From Leptospira biflexa serovar Patoc strain 'Patoc 1 (Paris)' (GTDB taxonomy: Bacteria > Spirochaetota > Leptospiria > Leptospirales > Leptospiraceae), in assembly GCF_000017685.1 (NCBI RefSeq), contig NC_010602.1, positions 1,815,501 to 1,879,500 of the forward strand: DNA of 64,000 nt, given 5' to 3'. A program made the translations under genes and the position numbers. Below the pieces are notes generated by a model. It had not been told where the DNA came from and ran no database searches. It saw only the letters and a list, made by a program, of their open reading frames with translations. Position 1 is the stretch's first letter; each line of letters starts with the position of its first letter. This document shows, one piece after another, positions 1 through 9,248 of this stretch.

Positions 1-780
1 TTTTCGATCTGTGATGTCGTGATGGATGGCGATGTATTGGAATACAGATCCATCGGTTCCAATAAAAGGAACTATCGTTGTGTCGACCCAGAAGCTTGAT
101 CCATCTTTTTTCGTGTTGAGTATTTCTCCACGCCAAACCTTACCTTTGTGGATGGATTCCCAAATTTTTTCCCATTCCTCTTTGGTTTTATTTTGGCATT
201 TAAGGATGCGGTGGTTTTGACCGAGTAACTCTGTGACAGGAAAACCTGTGGCATTCGCAAATGCTTCATTCACATAGGTGATGATTCCATTGGCATCGGT
301 GATTGATACGATATTGGCTTGGTCCAAGGCAAATTTTTGTAATTGGATTTCCTTTAAGGATTGGAATAAAAAAGTTTCCGTTGTATTCTTCTCTTTCCTA
401 TATACGAGCTCTCTCCTCTCCCGTTCTAACACTTCAGCCAATCGAAGTAATGTTGTACGGTCGATGATGTCGTTGACACCTGATTTCATGTACTGGAGGT
501 TTTTCTGAAAGTCTTCTTGGTCGGAGATTAAAATGACAGGGATGTCGATTTTTTTTTCATTTAAGAATTTTAGATACAAAGAGATTTCTAAATGAAAGGG
601 TTTTCGTGTGCTACATAGGATGGCATCCCAATCCTCTTCTAATACAGTCGATTCGAACGAACCAAACGATTCCACAACCTTGTAAAGTGGGCTAAGGCCA
701 TTTGCCTTCATTTCACGAACGATATCGAAAACGCTACTGGAATCGTTTTCTAAGATTAATACACTGATTGGGCTTCCCAT
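1..780 (-). CDS. PAS-domain signalling protein with degenerate receiver (3' end outside window)
   Basis: Reading frame open from an ATG at 780 to the left edge, 260 codons with no stop, so the protein is truncated by the window. Residues 1 to about 125 resemble a response-regulator receiver (begins MGSPISVLILEND). At the usual phospho-acceptor position after strand 3 the sequence reads DAILCSTRKP, with Ser where the family has Asp. From about residue 150 a PAS domain follows (NIVSITDANGIITYVNEAF, then a PAC-like segment ending HHDITDRK). The missing C-terminal part probably carries the output domain (histidine kinase, GGDEF or phosphatase), which cannot be seen. Divergent from the small gene at 848. 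Domain calls are by eye; the output is unknown. Confidence 0.85.
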   Translation of the reverse strand, partial: MGSPISVLILENDSSSVFDIVREMKANGLSPLYKVVESFGSFESTVLEEDWDAILCSTRKPFHLEISLYLKFLNEKKIDIPVILISDQEDFQKNLQYMKSGVNDIIDRTTLLRLAEVLERERRELVYRKEKNTTETFLFQSLKEIQLQKFALDQANIVSITDANGIITYVNEAFANATGFPVTELLGQNHRILKCQNKTKEEWEKIWESIHKGKVWRGEILNTKKDGSSFWVDTTIVPFIGTDGSVFQYIAIHHDITDRK

Positions 781-847
781 TTTGTTTGCCGAAGTGGCGG
801 TTCTCTCGGTTTAGGATGGGGAAAAATCTAAAAATCTCAACCTAAAA

Positions 848-1066
848 ATGATTCGAAATTTCTTTGAATTCTCGTCGAATTGGCGTGTGCATCCCAAGGT
901 TTTTGAAACAAGTTACATCCGGAAAGAGCATTTAGAACATGAGCTACGTAAGTTACTCATGGATATGAATGATTTGGATTACAGAAACTTAAATGACTAT
1001 GACAAAGGTGGGTATGATGGATTCAACCAAGCCATTACCCTTGTCTTAAAAAAATTGCAAAACTAG
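848..1066 (+). CDS. small conserved-looking hypothetical protein (72 aa)
   Basis: ATG-initiated 72-residue frame, charged, with no signal peptide or membrane segment. It is rich in Asp, Asn and Tyr in the second half (NDLDYRNLNDYDKGGYDGF) and ends in a short amphipathic helix. I do not recognise a family. It fills the space between the divergent PAS-protein gene and the STAS gene and reads in the same direction as the STAS gene, so the two could be cotranscribed. No clear Shine-Dalgarno sequence precedes the ATG. A short inverted repeat followed by T residues (about 1062-1079) overlaps its stop codon and could act as a weak terminator. Confidence 0.6.
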   Translation: MIRNFFEFSSNWRVHPKVFETSYIRKEHLEHELRKLLMDMNDLDYRNLNDYDKGGYDGFNQAITLVLKKLQN

Positions 1067-1125
1067 GGTTTTTTCTAGTAGTTGGGTTGACCGATCGCAG
1101 TCGGGAACCATTTCTACAAAAATTC

Positions 1126-1156
1126 TTTACAAAATTTGTGTTAAAACAGATAGTAT
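1126..1156 (+). promoter_or_regulatory. possible promoter of the STAS gene
   Basis: TTTACA at 1126-1131 and TAGTAT at 1151-1156 are separated by 19 bases, slightly longer than ideal, and lie just upstream of the ribosome-binding site of the STAS gene. This supports the internal ATG at 1177 rather than an upstream alternative start at 1087. Seen by eye only. Confidence 0.3.
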
Positions 1157-1176
1157 ACGTGCCAGTAGGAAGTTCA

Positions 1177-1500
1177 ATGAATTTCACAACAAAACAAGTT
1201 AAAAATCATACAGTTGTTACTCTAGAGGGATCCCTCGATATTTATTCTGCACCCGCACTTAAAAAAGAGCTCCATAAAATCATCGATGACGGAGCAGAAT
1301 CAGTAGCAATTGATATGATCAATATCAAATTATTGGATTCATCTGGAATCGCCTTACTTGCGAATTTACAAAAGAAACTCAAGTCAGAAGAAGGACAGTT
1401 TTTCCTTTTGAATGTCAGCCAAGATGTGATGGTCATTTTGAAACTCTCCAGTTTGGATAAGTTTTTTACCATTCTCGGCGCAGAGGGAGAACTTCCATAA
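1177..1500 (+). CDS. STAS-domain anti-sigma factor antagonist
   Basis: A protein of 107 residues made of one STAS domain, as in SpoIIAA and RsbV. These bind anti-sigma kinases and are switched by Ser phosphorylation. The conserved loop reads LLDSSGIALL, which contains the D-S-S-G signature with the phosphorylatable Ser. The frame is open upstream to 1087, but the ATG at 1177 is preceded by AGGA at 1167-1170 with six-base spacing and gives the usual family length, so it is preferred. Two SpoIIE-type phosphatases in the window (3070-4587 and 30338-32158) are of the type that dephosphorylates such antagonists. No partner kinase is nearby. Its 3' end faces the TPR gene 25 bases away. Confidence 0.9.
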   Translation: MNFTTKQVKNHTVVTLEGSLDIYSAPALKKELHKIIDDGAESVAIDMINIKLLDSSGIALLANLQKKLKSEEGQFFLLNVSQDVMVILKLSSLDKFFTILGAEGELP

Positions 1501-1525
1501 TCGAATCTCCTCTGTCCTGTAACGA

Positions 1526-3073
1526 TTAGAGTCGAAAGAATTTTACTTCGGCTCTTGTGACAGAACTTTCCGTATCTTTCGAAAGGATCCAATCCCCACT
1601 TTGATTTTGGTTCCACTTTGTTGACTCACCCGCAATTCCATTACTTGTCCCGAGTTTGATTTTTCCTTTTTTGGGATTTGTGGACTGAACGGAAATAATG
1701 AGATCATATGGCAAATTCAAACCAAACGTTCCTAGTTTCAAGCTGGCAAGATTCCCTTCAATTTGCACTTCATCACAAACAACTTCACGACCATCTCTTA
1801 ATTTTACTTTTAGTTTGATCGGAAGGTTTGGTTCTTCTTTTTGAGTTAGGTTTCGTGGTGGATCTGGGATTTTTTTCTCCGCCACTGTCTCCGGTACAAG
1901 AGGGATTTTTTCTTCCGAAACAACTGCCGCTAAATTTTTAACTTCTTGTTTCGAATCCTCTAGCGAAATTTTAATTTCTTCTTTGATTTGATTGAGTTCT
2001 TTTGTTTCTTCTTGTGATAGATTGGATGTGTTTTCTGTTTTCAGAATTTTTTCGATGATGACAGGTTTTAAAAATAAACTTTTCCCCTCTTCAATATTAT
2101 CCGCCGCTTTTGCATCACCTAGTTTATTTGCTTCCTCCTTTGAAAAAGCCACAAGGGATTTGTTTTCCTGGTAAAAATTTCCGATTAATAATAACCTTCG
2201 ATTGGCACGGATTGCCACTTCTTTGTTTTCTTTTTGTTTGACTAACTGGATGTATTCTTTTACCGCATTGGAAGTTTTTCCTAGTTCTTCCATCGATCTT
2301 GCTTTGATATAAGATTGGTCATTGGTTAAAACTGGTAAACTTTCTAAGGTTTTTAACGTTTCTTCGTAATCACCACTTTGAAACAGAGAGTAAGCCAGTT
2401 CCTCAGGTGATTTTTTTTTGGATTTTAATTCTTCTTTTTTCTTTTGACCATCTTCTAGGAAACTAATGAGAAGAGATGCGTTCTCTGCATAATGAGAACC
2501 TGGAAACAAATCAATTGCTTTGTTGAGTTTCACAAAGGCTTTTTCCCGCTCTCCCATCATCACCAAACAATATCCATGGTGTAATAATGTGAAAGCCATC
2601 TCATCGGATAAAGTGGATGTGATGGATTCTTCCAATTCCTGGTATTTTTTGGAAGCAATGGGATACTTCCTTGTTCGTTCCATATAAAAAGCAAATTGGA
2701 GACGAATGATTGTATTTTGTTGTTCTTCTAACTCTAGAGGTGATTTTAAATTGAGAAATCGAACAGAATTGATCACATATAGACCAAATCGATCTTTCCA
2801 ACTCATTTTTAAATCCAAACCTTCCGTTTCGGAGTTCATGATCCCTGATTCCAGGATATTTACTTTCACCTCCGTCATATAGTCGTCTTTGGATAAAAAC
2901 ATTTGTTTCAAACGTTCTCGTAACGTTTGGGATGAAAGTTCATAATTCATGAGTTGGTCTCGTAAGATTCCAAATCGTAATTCTTGTAACTTAACACTCA
3001 CAATGGCTTCTGAAGCCATAGCAAAGAACAAAAATAGAAAACCAAAAAGAGAGAAAAAGAAAAACTTTTTCAT
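1526..3073 (-). CDS. exported tetratricopeptide-like protein
   Basis: A 515-residue protein with an N-terminal hydrophobic signal sequence (KKFFFFSLFGFLFLFFAMAS) and helical repeats of TPR type at about residues 125-300 (for example GYCLVMMGEREKAFVKLNKA and LAYSLFQSGDYEETLKTLE). A Lys/Glu-rich linker at about 310-410 leads to a small C-terminal beta-like domain (residues 415-515) with a pattern seen in exported proteins of this group (KVKLRDGREVVCDEVQIEG). Its ATG overlaps the TGA of the upstream SpoIIE phosphatase in an ATGA junction, so the two are translationally coupled. Probably periplasmic. Function unknown; a scaffold or sensor partner for the phosphatase is a guess from coupling. Confidence 0.85.
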   Translation of the reverse strand: MKKFFFFSLFGFLFLFFAMASEAIVSVKLQELRFGILRDQLMNYELSSQTLRERLKQMFLSKDDYMTEVKVNILESGIMNSETEGLDLKMSWKDRFGLYVINSVRFLNLKSPLELEEQQNTIIRLQFAFYMERTRKYPIASKKYQELEESITSTLSDEMAFTLLHHGYCLVMMGEREKAFVKLNKAIDLFPGSHYAENASLLISFLEDGQKKKEELKSKKKSPEELAYSLFQSGDYEETLKTLESLPVLTNDQSYIKARSMEELGKTSNAVKEYIQLVKQKENKEVAIRANRRLLLIGNFYQENKSLVAFSKEEANKLGDAKAADNIEEGKSLFLKPVIIEKILKTENTSNLSQEETKELNQIKEEIKISLEDSKQEVKNLAAVVSEEKIPLVPETVAEKKIPDPPRNLTQKEEPNLPIKLKVKLRDGREVVCDEVQIEGNLASLKLGTFGLNLPYDLIISVQSTNPKKGKIKLGTSNGIAGESTKWNQNQSGDWILSKDTESSVTRAEVKFFRL

Positions 3074-4587
3074 TCTGGTACATCAAGGACAAGCATGGTA
3101 ACATCATCCTTATACTCTTCATGTTTTTCTTCGAGTAAGGTCATCGCCTTCTCAACAATTTCTGCATTCGTCAAATGGATATTTTCTAAAACAATTTCAG
3201 TAAATCGTTCTAAACCAAAGAGTCCACCTTCTTTGATCGGTGTTTCCACCACTCCATCAGTATAAAGAATGATTTTATCCCCAGGTTCCACAGGAAAGGA
3301 ATCAAGAGAATATTGAATATCATCCCCCATACCTAATGGTGGACCTGAACTATCGATAAATCGGACTTCTTTTGTAGAAGGTCGAATGATAAAAGGTGCA
3401 TTATGACCTGCATTCACAAATTTAACCACACCAGGCTCATCAAACACTACAAAAACTCCCGTCGCGAAGAAGGATGCTTGTAATCGATTGGCAATCACTT
3501 CCCCAAGCGAATTGATGGCATGGATGGGAGAAGGACTTTCTTTCATGATGGCTTGTAAAGACATTGCCATAACAACTGTGACAAGTGCTGCAGACACTCC
3601 ATGCCCAGATGCGTCTGCCAAAAAGAATCCGTAAAAATTCTGTTCGGGAACTTGGAAGTATTGGTATAAGTCACCTGATACTTCACGCATGGGTCGATAT
3701 AATTTTCCAATATTGAATTTTTTGAATTTTTTAACAGAAGGCAAAAATAATTCCTGAACTTCCTTTCCAATCTGAAGTTCCTGATTGATTTCTTGGTTTA
3801 GTCGCGTAATCGTTGTTACCTTGTTTTGAATTTCTTCTGCCATTTGGTTGAATGACTTACCTAAACTGTCGAGTTCGTCTTCACTTTTGAATTTCCAATT
3901 GACTCGGGATTCTAAATTGCCAGTGGCCATGTCCTTGGAAGCAATTTCTAAATCACCTACTCGTTTGAAGATAGCACGATAGACAAGGATTGCAAAAATA
4001 ATGTGGAACAAAACACCCCAGATCACTGCATACCCAACTTGGATATAAAGTTGTTTCAAACGGTCTTGGATGGATGAGATATTAAAATGTGTGTATAAAA
4101 AAACTTCCTTTCCATCGGAGAGTCGGATGGGCAAAAGAAAATTCACTGTAAAATCGGATTCGTTCAATTCGAGACTGTAACGTGCCTTAAATAAATTTCC
4201 TTCTTTGTCCGAGGATACTTCCTTTGTTTTTTTGAGTACGGATTCCTCGATCGGATCTCCATTTTTTTCCACTTCTGGTTCCAAATGAATGATCTGTCCT
4301 TCCGAATCAAAAATGGAAAATTTGGATATTTCATAAAGTTTCAAGGTTTTTCGGAAGACTTCAAAACCTTCGTCCCTCTCCCGAGAAAGCCCTATCGACT
4401 GAATGTCTGTTAGAATGGTATTTGCTAAATTTTCAGATTGGAATTGGAAGTTTTTTAGGAGCAAATCCGACTGGTTTTCGAAGATCATCACAGTAAAAAA
4501 AATGATATTGAGAAAGGCTAAGAGAGAATAAAAGAGTCCAATCTTAAAGCGTAAGGAATTCGTCGTTTTGATTTTGCTTTTGTTCAC
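3070..4587 (-). CDS. membrane HAMP-SpoIIE family PP2C-type phosphatase
   Basis: A 505-residue protein starting with GTG. It has a transmembrane segment at about 15-36, an extracytoplasmic sensor region to about 180 and a second membrane segment near 182-204. A HAMP linker runs to about 258, followed by a coiled stretch and a SpoIIE/PP2C phosphatase domain from about 290 to the end. Metal-binding acidic residues are visible in SGDLY, LADASGHG, LYTDGV and YKDDVTML. Enzymes of this class dephosphorylate STAS antagonists such as the product of 1177-1500, releasing partner-switching control. A nearly perfect 18-base palindrome lies just upstream (4616-4633). The downstream TPR gene overlaps by four bases. 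Confidence 0.93.
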   Translation of the reverse strand: MNKSKIKTTNSLRFKIGLFYSLLAFLNIIFFTVMIFENQSDLLLKNFQFQSENLANTILTDIQSIGLSRERDEGFEVFRKTLKLYEISKFSIFDSEGQIIHLEPEVEKNGDPIEESVLKKTKEVSSDKEGNLFKARYSLELNESDFTVNFLLPIRLSDGKEVFLYTHFNISSIQDRLKQLYIQVGYAVIWGVLFHIIFAILVYRAIFKRVGDLEIASKDMATGNLESRVNWKFKSEDELDSLGKSFNQMAEEIQNKVTTITRLNQEINQELQIGKEVQELFLPSVKKFKKFNIGKLYRPMREVSGDLYQYFQVPEQNFYGFFLADASGHGVSAALVTVVMAMSLQAIMKESPSPIHAINSLGEVIANRLQASFFATGVFVVFDEPGVVKFVNAGHNAPFIIRPSTKEVRFIDSSGPPLGMGDDIQYSLDSFPVEPGDKIILYTDGVVETPIKEGGLFGLERFTEIVLENIHLTNAEIVEKAMTLLEEKHEEYKDDVTMLVLDVPE

Positions 4588-4615
4588 GGCAATTACTAGT
4601 ATTGTCGATAATCAA

Positions 4616-4633
4616 GTGATAGAAATCTATCAC
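4616..4633. promoter_or_regulatory. palindromic operator candidate between divergent genes
   Basis: GTGATAGA at 4616-4623 and TCTATCAC at 4626-4633 overlap into an 8-base perfect inverted repeat around a two-base centre. It sits in the 63-base gap between the divergent SpoIIE phosphatase (start 4587) and the exported protein (start 4651), where both promoters must lie. No T-run follows, so it looks like a protein-binding site rather than a terminator. The regulator is unknown. Confidence 0.45.
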
Positions 4634-4650
4634 AAAATTGAGATTTTCCA

Positions 4651-5712
4651 TTGGTTTTAAAGATCTACATAACAAAGATTCGGAAGTTTGGTCTGGTGTT
4701 ACTCCTCCTAGGATGGCTTCCACCCTTTGTGATGCTCCATGCAGACAAAATTCGCTTAAAATCGGGGGAAGTACTGAATGGAAAAGTAGTCAATGTGACA
4801 CCGACTCATGTGGAATGGACGGACCAAGGCAAACGATACAAGTTTGCAAATGAAGAGGTACTTGGAATCGACGTTGGGTATGACGGATTACCTGCCTGTG
4901 CCGATTACAAAACCTTTGGTGTGGAAGATTGTGACCTCATCCTCACTCGGCTCACGAAAACCAATGCAAGTTTTTCTAAAAAAAGTAGTCCCTTGGAATT
5001 GGAAATCATCCCCTTAAAAAAAATCACAACCTTACAGGTGAAAAAAGAATCGGGATTCCCTGTCGACCGTTACATCCAGTTTGGTGCCAAAGGGAGATGG
5101 GTTTTCAGCAATAAGGAAATCTTTGGAATGTATAAATCGCTCGAACGTGGCAAAATGACATTCGAAACAGAGGAAAAAAAATTGGAATCGGCGGAGGCAC
5201 TTGATTTTGAATCCTTCGAATACCAAAACAAATCGGTCATTGCCAAGGTCATCAAAGAAGAAACTCCCAAGGTGATTCCAGGTTACGCATCCGTTTCCGA
5301 AAAAAAGTATGGGAAAGCTGCATTGCTCTTTGGTACTGCGTTTTTATCTGGGATCGGAATGGCTTACGAGTACAATATGTCCGTTAAAGCAATCAACCAA
5401 GACATTGAATACATTCCCACGGGAGATGGTCGTGTTTTTTTATTTGCCAATACTTTAGGAAATGATCGCTATGATTTTCATAGACAACGTTTTACGGTGT
5501 ATGCGGTCGTATTTGCATCGATTCTCACTTACAGTTTTATCGATAGTTTTTATTTAGGACAAAGGGAATCAAATCAGGATAGTTCCCAAGCGGTTTATTT
5601 GAAACCGACAATCGATTATAAGCCCCATTCGAGTTTTCATCAGTTTAACACGACCATATACAAACCAAACGAATTTTTGTTATACGGCTTTAGTATTGAA
5701 ACAAAGTTTTAA
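4651..5712 (+). CDS. exported or membrane protein of unknown function
   Basis: A 353-residue protein with an N-terminal hydrophobic segment (GLVLLLLGWLPPFVMLHA) that looks like a signal peptide. It is followed by a small beta-rich domain (DKIRLKSGEVLNGKVV...HVEWTDQGKRYKF) of a type common in spirochete exported proteins. Two further hydrophobic segments lie at about 222-240 and 280-300, so the protein may be anchored in a membrane. The best start is a TTG at 4651; a GTG further in would also keep the signal peptide. Convergent with the PrsW-like gene 21 bases away. I do not recognise the family as a whole. Confidence 0.75.
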   Translation: MVLKIYITKIRKFGLVLLLLGWLPPFVMLHADKIRLKSGEVLNGKVVNVTPTHVEWTDQGKRYKFANEEVLGIDVGYDGLPACADYKTFGVEDCDLILTRLTKTNASFSKKSSPLELEIIPLKKITTLQVKKESGFPVDRYIQFGAKGRWVFSNKEIFGMYKSLERGKMTFETEEKKLESAEALDFESFEYQNKSVIAKVIKEETPKVIPGYASVSEKKYGKAALLFGTAFLSGIGMAYEYNMSVKAINQDIEYIPTGDGRVFLFANTLGNDRYDFHRQRFTVYAVVFASILTYSFIDSFYLGQRESNQDSSQAVYLKPTIDYKPHSSFHQFNTTIYKPNEFLLYGFSIETKF

Positions 5713-5733
5713 TCTAGATTTGATTCATCAAAA

Positions 5734-7080
5734 CTAAACTTGTACTTTTCTGAGAAATAAGTTTTTTACGTTTTGTTTGAATCGAAAATAATTCCATTTC
5801 AGCAGAAACGAATAAGGTATGGAATCGAGTTCACACATTACCCCACAATTTCCTTCCTCATTTTCTCGACTCCAAAGGATTTTCCCACCCAAACCAGCAA
5901 AACAATCCAAACCTAGCCATAAATCAAATTTCGCTTTTGTCTCCTTGGGATAATTTTGGGAAGTAGGAAGGTAAAATAAATTAGCTTTGATGTGAAAGAT
6001 GGCAGAATTTTCTTCTTTGTCCTCTACATGCATATCCACAGAACTAAAGAGTGGAACGGCAAGCATTCGATCCCTAAAAAAATAAGGATTTAAAATTCCC
6101 GCGAAAAAAAACATGAGGGCAAGGACAATCGGGTACATCACAAACAAAGCGAAATAATCTTGTAAGGCAAGATCGGGAAACTTCCGAGATATCCACTCGG
6201 GTGCGTCAAACAATAGATAGATGGAAAGTATGCCTGGAATTAGAAAAAAAATGGTGAGGACAGAGTGTCTTATATTTGGGTATTGGAATAACCGAATCCC
6301 AGCTGTTGAAATGTGTTTTTGTACATTTTGAATCCAACCTTCATGTCGATTGTGCCGACTCAAAATTTCATATTCTTCCATACTCATATTCATTAAATTT
6401 AAAATATGACCAGGGACAAGGATCCTTGATTTTGCAATGGTGATTTCCAATAGAAAAAATAATGATAGGATACAAATGGGTAAAATCACAAGTAAGTCAA
6501 TTTCTTGGAAAAGGGAAAGATTGTACAAACCATGGAAAAAAACACAGATAAAGAATCCCGATAGTAAATTCCCCCATTTAAAAATTGGATTTTTGTGGAA
6601 AAGAAACATCATCGTAAATGCACCGACAAGTCCACCATTCATCATATGGATTGGCAGAGCGGTGATCGATCGTAAAACTTGTGACCATAAACCTGTATTG
6701 ATGAAATACAAAATATTTTCAACAAGTCCAAACCCACCTCCAAGGACCAACCCATAGAAGATCCCATCCGTCACAGTGAACTCATCCTGGTTTTTACTAA
6801 AAAATAGATAGATGCCTAACAGTTTTGCAAATTCCTCCACAAAAGATGAAAGGAAAAACGAATTCCAAATCGGTCCCCCATTCGGGACGAGCTGCAAAAA
6901 AACTGCCTGTAGTCCAATCGCAATCCCTGCACTAAACAAGGAAAAGGCAAGCGCTGTGTACTGTAAAAATCCCTCTGTGAATCGGTAAAAATGGAATCGA
7001 TAAAAGGAATAATAAAATGCTAAGGTACAAAGATTGATAAAACAAATGACCAGACTAGAGATTGATATTTGTATGGACAT
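5734..7080 (-). CDS. PrsW-family intramembrane glutamic-type protease
   Basis: A 448-residue polytopic membrane protein. The four PrsW motifs are present in order: VEEFAK at about 81-86, FGLVENI at 117-123, a His at about 145 before MMNGG, and FFHGLYN at about 181-187. These are the metal or catalytic Glu and His positions of the PrsW/CAAX-protease-like superfamily. PrsW in Bacillus cleaves an anti-sigma factor within the membrane; the substrate here is unknown. A soluble C-terminal extension of about 100 residues (from about 345) goes beyond the usual core and could be a regulatory domain. The gene stands alone between a convergent neighbour and the CoxE-like gene upstream (60-base gap). Confidence 0.9.
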   Translation of the reverse strand: MSIQISISSLVICFINLCTLAFYYSFYRFHFYRFTEGFLQYTALAFSLFSAGIAIGLQAVFLQLVPNGGPIWNSFFLSSFVEEFAKLLGIYLFFSKNQDEFTVTDGIFYGLVLGGGFGLVENILYFINTGLWSQVLRSITALPIHMMNGGLVGAFTMMFLFHKNPIFKWGNLLSGFFICVFFHGLYNLSLFQEIDLLVILPICILSLFFLLEITIAKSRILVPGHILNLMNMSMEEYEILSRHNRHEGWIQNVQKHISTAGIRLFQYPNIRHSVLTIFFLIPGILSIYLLFDAPEWISRKFPDLALQDYFALFVMYPIVLALMFFFAGILNPYFFRDRMLAVPLFSSVDMHVEDKEENSAIFHIKANLFYLPTSQNYPKETKAKFDLWLGLDCFAGLGGKILWSRENEEGNCGVMCELDSIPYSFLLKWNYFRFKQNVKNLFLRKVQV

Positions 7081-7140
7081 TCCTATAAATTAACGACAAA
7101 TCTGAGTCCAAAAATGAATCAAATCTACTGAATTCATTTC

Positions 7141-8343
7141 TTAAACCAGTCGTTTGACTGCTTTTCGTAATCCATCAATGGTCAATGGAAACATCGGTAC
7201 AACATCTTCGATCGCCTCGATGGTCGGAGCTCCCCAAAATCGTTTGGGTTCCGGGTTTAGCCAGACGGAATCAGGAAAATACCCTACGAGTTCCCTCAAA
7301 CATTCCAATCCACTTTTGGCTTTTTTTTCCTTTTCTTCCTTAGTGTGTGAATGATACGCATAGAGATTGTAAGGTGTTCCCATCAATTCATAGGGGGCCA
7401 TGTAGGCATCCCCTACAAAAATAAGCTTCGTGTTCTTTCTAAATTTTTCTTCGAAATGTTTGATTGAAATTTTGGATTGGAACTCATGATTGGCATACAA
7501 ATATTCATGAAAGATATTATGGAAAAAGTAATTATGCACTTCCTTGAAGTGATACAATCCACGGCTCGCACTGAATAATTTACTCACCCGATCAGAATGT
7601 GGGGTCATACTCCCGCCGATATCCATGATGAGGACAAGTCGTAGTGAATTCTTCCGTTCTCTCTCCTCAACCAGTTCAATTTCTCCTCCATTTTCGCAGG
7701 TTCGATCAATGGTTTTATCCACGTGTAGTTCCCGCCTGCCTTCTTTTTTTAAGAACCTAAGTTCTTTCAAAGCCAATTGGATGGACCTTGTGTCTAAAAT
7801 TTGATCTTCCCGGTAGGCTTTGTACTTCCTTTCATTCCAAAGACTGACCCCAGACCGGTTCCCTTCTCCTTCCGTATTGCCCCCGATAGAGAGTCCATTG
7901 GGATTAAAACCTGAGTTTCCAAAAGGACTGGTTCCGGACGTCCCTACCCATTTACTCCCGCCGTCATGCCGTTCTTTTTGTTCGGCAAGTCGTTTTTTTA
8001 ATTCTTCCAATACCTCTTCCATACTTAAGTTGGGTGCATTTTGTTTTTGATCGTCAGAGAGGTGTTTCGGGATATTTTCTTCCAACCACTCCATTAAAAT
8101 GTCTCGGAACTGAATTCGTTGTTCTTTCCAACTTCCAAACGTTTTAGCAAACGCTAAGTCATAGGAGTCGTAATGTTTTAAGTCTTTCGCAAAATTAAGC
8201 CGACCCACCCTGTACAATTGTTCCATAGAAATGGAGCCTGTGGGGTCTGTTAGTTTTCTGATACTTTCTAAAAATGCGATGAGTTCTCCTGTAGAACAGG
8301 GAACCGTTTCTCGTCGAAGATTGTAGAAAAAATCAAGGAACAT
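7141..8343 (-). CDS. CoxE-like VWA-domain protein
   Basis: A 400-residue soluble protein. Residues 1-125 are helical. A Gly/Ser/Asn-rich linker at about 128-165 precedes a von Willebrand A domain starting near 235, with MIDAS residues D241 to S245 (DIGGS, a variant of DxSxS). The length and pairing with a MoxR ATPase one base upstream match the CoxE/CoxD type of chaperone pair, which inserts metal centres or activates partner enzymes. No carbon monoxide dehydrogenase or other client gene is visible nearby, so the client is unknown. It starts immediately after the MoxR gene's stop codon, which implies coupled translation. Confidence 0.9.
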   Translation of the reverse strand: MFLDFFYNLRRETVPCSTGELIAFLESIRKLTDPTGSISMEQLYRVGRLNFAKDLKHYDSYDLAFAKTFGSWKEQRIQFRDILMEWLEENIPKHLSDDQKQNAPNLSMEEVLEELKKRLAEQKERHDGGSKWVGTSGTSPFGNSGFNPNGLSIGGNTEGEGNRSGVSLWNERKYKAYREDQILDTRSIQLALKELRFLKKEGRRELHVDKTIDRTCENGGEIELVEERERKNSLRLVLIMDIGGSMTPHSDRVSKLFSASRGLYHFKEVHNYFFHNIFHEYLYANHEFQSKISIKHFEEKFRKNTKLIFVGDAYMAPYELMGTPYNLYAYHSHTKEEKEKKAKSGLECLRELVGYFPDSVWLNPEPKRFWGAPTIEAIEDVVPMFPLTIDGLRKAVKRLV

Positions 8344-8344
8344 A

Positions 8345-9133
<789 letters not shown>

Positions 9134-9215
9134 GTTCTTTCCTTTTGGACTCCAATCTTTTTCGAAAAACGGGGGAATCTACTAAAAATTGCTTTTTGAA
9201 AGAAACTTCTGTTCC

Positions 9216-9221
9216 TATAGT
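9216..9221 (+). promoter_or_regulatory. possible -10 box for the 9249 gene
   Basis: TATAGT at 9216-9221 lies 27 bases before the ATG at 9249 in a 115-base divergent intergenic region. The nearest -35-like hexamers (TTGAAA 14 bases before it, TTGCTT 21 bases before it) have poor spacing, so only the -10 element is proposed. Confidence 0.25.
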
Positions 9222-9248
9222 GAGAAATTGGAACGATAGTAAACATAT

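Noticed and set aside
1242..1616. 124-residue minus-strand frame across the STAS gene
   Set aside because: Overlaps the clear STAS domain and the end of the TPR gene; random composition.
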